Positions 61,845-64,000 of a DNA stretch of 64,000 nucleotides are shown in pieces. Both the position numbers and the translations under genes were made by a program. Every line of letters begins with the position of its first letter. The stretch's first letter is position 1. This stretch comes from Caldilinea sp. CFX5 (GTDB lineage Bacteria > Chloroflexota > Anaerolineae > Caldilineales > Caldilineaceae), in contig QWII01000056.1 of the NCBI GenBank assembly GCA_021405325.1, positions 1-64,000 of the forward strand, given 5' to 3'. The notes beneath the pieces are model-generated. The model made no database searches. It was not told the DNA's origin and worked only from the letters and a program-made list of their open reading frames with translations.

Positions 61845-62273
61845 ATGCGTTACCCAGTTGTGATTCATAAAGATGCCGATAGCGACTATGGCGTGATTGT
61901 TCCTGATCTACCAGGTTGTTTCTCTGCCGGTGATACGATAGACGATGCACTGGCCCAAGCAGTCGAAGGGATCGAGTGCCATCTGGAAGGGTTGTTGTTA
62001 GACAACGAACCAATTCCAACCCCGCGTTCGATTGACAGTCATCGCCAAAACCCGGACTATGCGGATGGCATCTGGGCGCTAGTGAATGTCGATCTGGCAA
62101 AGATTAGCGGCAAATCGCGGCGGGTCAACATTACATTTCCAGAACGATTACTTACCATCGTCGACCAATACGCTTTGCGACAGGGTGAAACCCGTTCCGG
62201 TTTGCTCGCTGAGGCAGCAATGGAATATATTGTGACCCACCGCGAAGATGAGATTGCTGAGTTGAGGCAGTAA
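61845..62273 (+). CDS. hicB: HicB antitoxin (orphan)
   Basis: 142 residues. The HicB RNase-H-like partial fold is clear (MRYPVVIHKDADSDYGVIVP, DLPGCFSAGDTIDDALAQAV), followed by a C-terminal CopG/RHH DNA-binding part (RRVNITFPERLLTIVDQYA). HicB neutralises HicA and represses the operon. Since hicA is reduced to a stub, it is an orphan antitoxin or repressor. The start codon follows the hicA stop by 3 bp, as in intact hicAB operons. Confidence 0.88.
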   Translation: MRYPVVIHKDADSDYGVIVPDLPGCFSAGDTIDDALAQAVEGIECHLEGLLLDNEPIPTPRSIDSHRQNPDYADGIWALVNVDLAKISGKSRRVNITFPERLLTIVDQYALRQGETRSGLLAEAAMEYIVTHREDEIAELRQ

Positions 62274-62309
62274 GCGCAAACCCCAACTGGGAAAAACGAA
62301 AATTCGCTG

Positions 62310-62338
62310 TTGACATGCCCCCCGGTTTGTGATACATT
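62310..62338 (+). promoter_or_regulatory. Promoter downstream of hicB
   Basis: TTGACA (62310-62315), 17-nt spacer, TACATT (62333-62338). It would drive a ~400-nt leader with two short ORFs and two terminator-like hairpins before the gene at 62742. Confidence 0.6.
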
Positions 62339-62396
62339 CTAGCCAAGTGTAACCCGTTCTTCATTGTTGCCGGTTTTCCGGCAGGAGGTGCAACCC

Positions 62397-62447
62397 ATGA
62401 ACACAACTATATATGGTCATGCACCACGGGTGAGCAATCACGAATGA
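62397..62447 (+). CDS. Candidate 16-residue leader peptide
   Basis: MNTTIYGHAPRVSNHE with a strong ribosome site (GGAGGTG, 62384-62390). It lies between the promoter at 62310 and the first terminator at 62498. Too short for a known family; a leader peptide is inferred from position. Confidence 0.35.
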   Translation: MNTTIYGHAPRVSNHE

Positions 62448-62497
62448 ACTAGCCGCCATTTGCTCTGTACGGTTCTAGAGCAAAAAGGTAGTAACGC

Positions 62498-62535
62498 AAC
62501 AGCCACGGGTGTATGACGCCCCGTGGCTGTTTTTG
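62498..62535 (+). terminator. Intrinsic terminator 1 of the leader
   Basis: aacagccacggg (62498-62509) pairs with cccgtggctgtt (62520-62531), followed by T's. Textbook form. Confidence 0.8.
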
Positions 62536-62624
62536 ATTGGCGCCGCCTTGCCCTTGCCCCTCCATCACAATGGACGGACTGTGGGCTGTTTAGTTGCGCC
62601 GCTATCACCAGCAAGGTGTGACCC

Positions 62625-62661
62625 AACGGTCGCGGGATTTTTCCCTGCGACCGTTTTTTGT
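62625..62661 (+). terminator. Intrinsic terminator 2 of the leader
   Basis: aacggtcgcggga (62625-62637) pairs with tccctgcgaccgtt (62642-62655) with one bulge, followed by a run of T. It lies about 90 nt before the gene at 62742. Confidence 0.75.
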
Positions 62662-62686
62662 TTTGTAGCGAAAGGAGGTGGCCGGT

Positions 62687-62782
62687 ATGTGGAGGCAAGC
62701 TTTATACCAACCAACGTATCGATTGCACAAGGAGCAACAAGATGAAGTTACAAATTGCAACCGTTCTCGCTTGCACCACTGA
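62687..62782 (+). CDS. Candidate 31-residue leader ORF overlapping the next gene
   Basis: ATG 62687 behind AAAGGAGGTG (62671-62680), the strongest ribosome site in this region. The ORF ends inside the next gene (62742), in another frame. It could couple or compete with its translation. The peptide MWRQALYQPTYRLHKEQQDE is basic and unlike known families. Confidence 0.3.
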   Translation: MWRQALYQPTYRLHKEQQDEVTNCNRSRLHH

Positions 62783-63167
62783 CGGTTGTCTGGTGCAACC
62801 CATTGATGGCGACGCTGCCATTGCCACCCGCTACTCAGCGCCGATTGTCAGCTATGGCATCCCCATCCGGCCCGATCAGTTTGTCATCATTGACACCGCA
62901 CCGACGCCGCCGGAAACGATCTTCCGTTGGAGCCGGGCGACTGTTGTCGCTGTGGCCAATGACCGGGTAGAACTGTTGGACAATGGTCAACGCTTGGTGG
63001 CTGCCGTCGGCAACTTGACCACCCTCACTCCCGGTGATGAGGTTGTGCTGAAAGGGTTCAACGACGAAAATCGCCAGGTGATTGATCTGGTGGTCAACGG
63101 CCAACCCGCCCACGCCGATCACCTGGCAGCCGAGTGGTTTCCGCAGATGGGCCATTACCGGGCGTAA
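62742..63167 (+). CDS. Small protein of unknown function
   Basis: 141 residues from ATG 62742 (AAGGAG upstream). Mostly beta: KLQIATVLACTTDGCLVQPI, GIPIRPDQFVIIDTAP, WSRATVVAVANDRVELLDNG, LTTLTPGDEVVLKGFNDENR. The end (HADHLAAEWFPQMGHYRA) may be a separate helix. The pattern suggests small OB- or SH3-like barrels; no family recognised. Preceded by a long leader with two terminators. Confidence 0.65.
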   Translation: MKLQIATVLACTTDGCLVQPIDGDAAIATRYSAPIVSYGIPIRPDQFVIIDTAPTPPETIFRWSRATVVAVANDRVELLDNGQRLVAAVGNLTTLTPGDEVVLKGFNDENRQVIDLVVNGQPAHADHLAAEWFPQMGHYRA

Positions 63168-63186
63168 CGTGTAGCACCGCCGAAGC

Positions 63187-63458
63187 AACACTACAACGGA
63201 TTCAGAAGGCAGCGGATTGCCGCCTTGCGTAACAATAGAGTTGTTCCCCAGTAGGGGCTTGTCAGCGACTAAGCTGTTTGGTCTGATCTAGGCAATGGAC
63301 AATTAAGAACAACTCTATTGTATTCGCAAGAGTTCGGCTCCGTCATGAATAGGACTTCCGCCAGACGCATCGTAGAGGCACGAACTATCGTGCCTCTACG
63401 ATGCGTCTGGCGGAAGTCCTGATGAAAATCCGCTGCCTTCTGAATCCGTTGTAGTGTT
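63187..63458. repeat. Three-level nested inverted repeat element
   Basis: Outer arms 63187-63216 and 63429-63458 (30 bp, perfect). Inside lie two further repeats: 63232-63246 with 63307-63321 (15 bp, perfect, flanked by cttgcg/cgcaag), and 63351-63383 with 63388-63420 (33 bp, perfect, 4-nt loop). It fills almost the whole 346-bp spacer before the acetyltransferase gene; no gene is seen in it. Confidence 0.92.
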
Positions 63459-63513
63459 CTTCGTGGACCTGATTCCTTGCTGTTCGCACAAAGAAATGTT
63501 GGAGGCAATTGAT

Positions 63514-64000
63514 ATGAAAGAACCTATGCAAGCCGATAGCGGCCAACCCATCATCAACCTACAAGGCGAGTTGGTCGCCTTAGGCCCCCGCCACCGTGAC
63601 CATATCCCCCTCTTTCTGCGCTGGATCAATGACTTTGCCATCACGCGCACCTATGGGATGCACTTTCGCAACCGCACCCTGGAAGCGATGCAGAGCAGTT
63701 ATGAACAGGGCAGTAAAGGCGGGCCGGATTATGTCGATTTCACGATCTACGAACGGGCAACGCTACGCCCCATCGGCTGGACCGCCTTAGAGGAAATCGA
63801 TCATTTTGACCGCACGGCCAAATACATCATCCTGATCGGCGAACAAAGCTGTTGGGGCCAGGGCTACGGCACGGAAACCACCCGCCTGATGCTCGACTAT
63901 GGCTTCACCGGCCTGGGGCTACATAACATCTATCTGACTGTTTTCAGTTTCAACGAACGGGGGCTGCGCGCCTATCGCCGCGCCGGCTTCAAGGAGATTG
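63514..64000 (+). CDS. GNAT family N-acetyltransferase, 3' end outside window
   Basis: 162 codons visible from ATG 63514 (GGAGG at 63501-63505). RimJ/RimL-type acetyltransferase: GELVALGPRHRDHIPLFLRW, then RPIGWTALEEID, the acetyl-CoA loop WGQGYGTETTRLML and the C-terminal NIYLTVFSFNERGLRAYRRA motif. Such enzymes acetylate protein N-termini, small amines or antibiotics; substrate unknown. Only the last residues are cut off. Confidence 0.88.
   Translation, partial: MKEPMQADSGQPIINLQGELVALGPRHRDHIPLFLRWINDFAITRTYGMHFRNRTLEAMQSSYEQGSKGGPDYVDFTIYERATLRPIGWTALEEIDHFDRTAKYIILIGEQSCWGQGYGTETTRLMLDYGFTGLGLHNIYLTVFSFNERGLRAYRRAGFKEI

Noticed and set aside
1..64000. tRNA or rRNA genes
   Set aside because: No cloverleaf with a TTCRANN T-arm or conserved rRNA stretch was noticed by eye; a covariance scan would be needed to exclude one.

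Overview
The window is a bacterial chromosome segment that looks like Chloroflexota (Caldilineae or Anaerolineae type). I infer this from a set of large secreted proteins ending in a short Leu-Pro motif (FLPLINR, FLPLVTR, YLPLVRK, YLPVVKQE, YLPTVRR), from the abundance of STAND/TPR regulators, from GTG and TTG starts behind AAGGAG-type ribosome sites, and from long inverted repeats in many spacers. The assignment rests on sequence impression only. No tRNA, rRNA, CRISPR array or complete insertion sequence was seen.

Left edge (1-6950): a visibly A+T-richer island. On the minus strand it reads small HTH protein, then a DNA cytosine-5 methyltransferase carrying a C-terminal transposase-type DUF4096-like domain, then a very large ATPase with one GHKL module at each end. 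This last gene is open through the window edge. Divergently there is a small ORF translationally coupled to a large serine recombinase. I read this as an integrating element with a restriction/defence-like cargo that continues to the left.

6968-30800: ordinary accessory chromosome. It holds ComM/YifB, a beta-class DNA methyltransferase in an operon with a TPR/winged-helix protein, a secreted LRR-clostripain protease, a DUF4349 membrane protein, a STAND-TPR regulator, very large secreted multidomain and beta-helix proteins, an SMR-like protein and lipoproteins.

31174-40755: a promoter followed by four consecutive P-loop NTPase genes (wHTH-NTPase, NTPase, NTPase, NTPase-TPR), then a radical SAM/SPASM enzyme with its own near-consensus promoter and a hairpin-rich leader. 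No effector or precursor peptide was recognised, so this is the best candidate for an uncharacterised multi-component system.

41423-64000: M29 aminopeptidase and BtpA-family protein, small envelope proteins, a DedA protein, a membrane-anchored protein with a circularly permuted PstS-like domain plus an OpuAC-like half domain, a secreted beta-propeller, a LysM-hydrolase, a graveyard of gene fragments (DUF4058, LivM, STAND regulator, HicA), a C39-like protease pair, an enolase-superfamily dehydratase, Rho, a ChrB-like protein, an orphan HicB and a GNAT acetyltransferase cut by the right edge.

A second genome-scale signal is the set of long, often perfect inverted repeats (12-33 bp arms, arm sequence mostly unique to each locus) in nearly every larger spacer. 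Several are nested inside one another, and three enclose the same ACCTGWCAGGT double palindrome.
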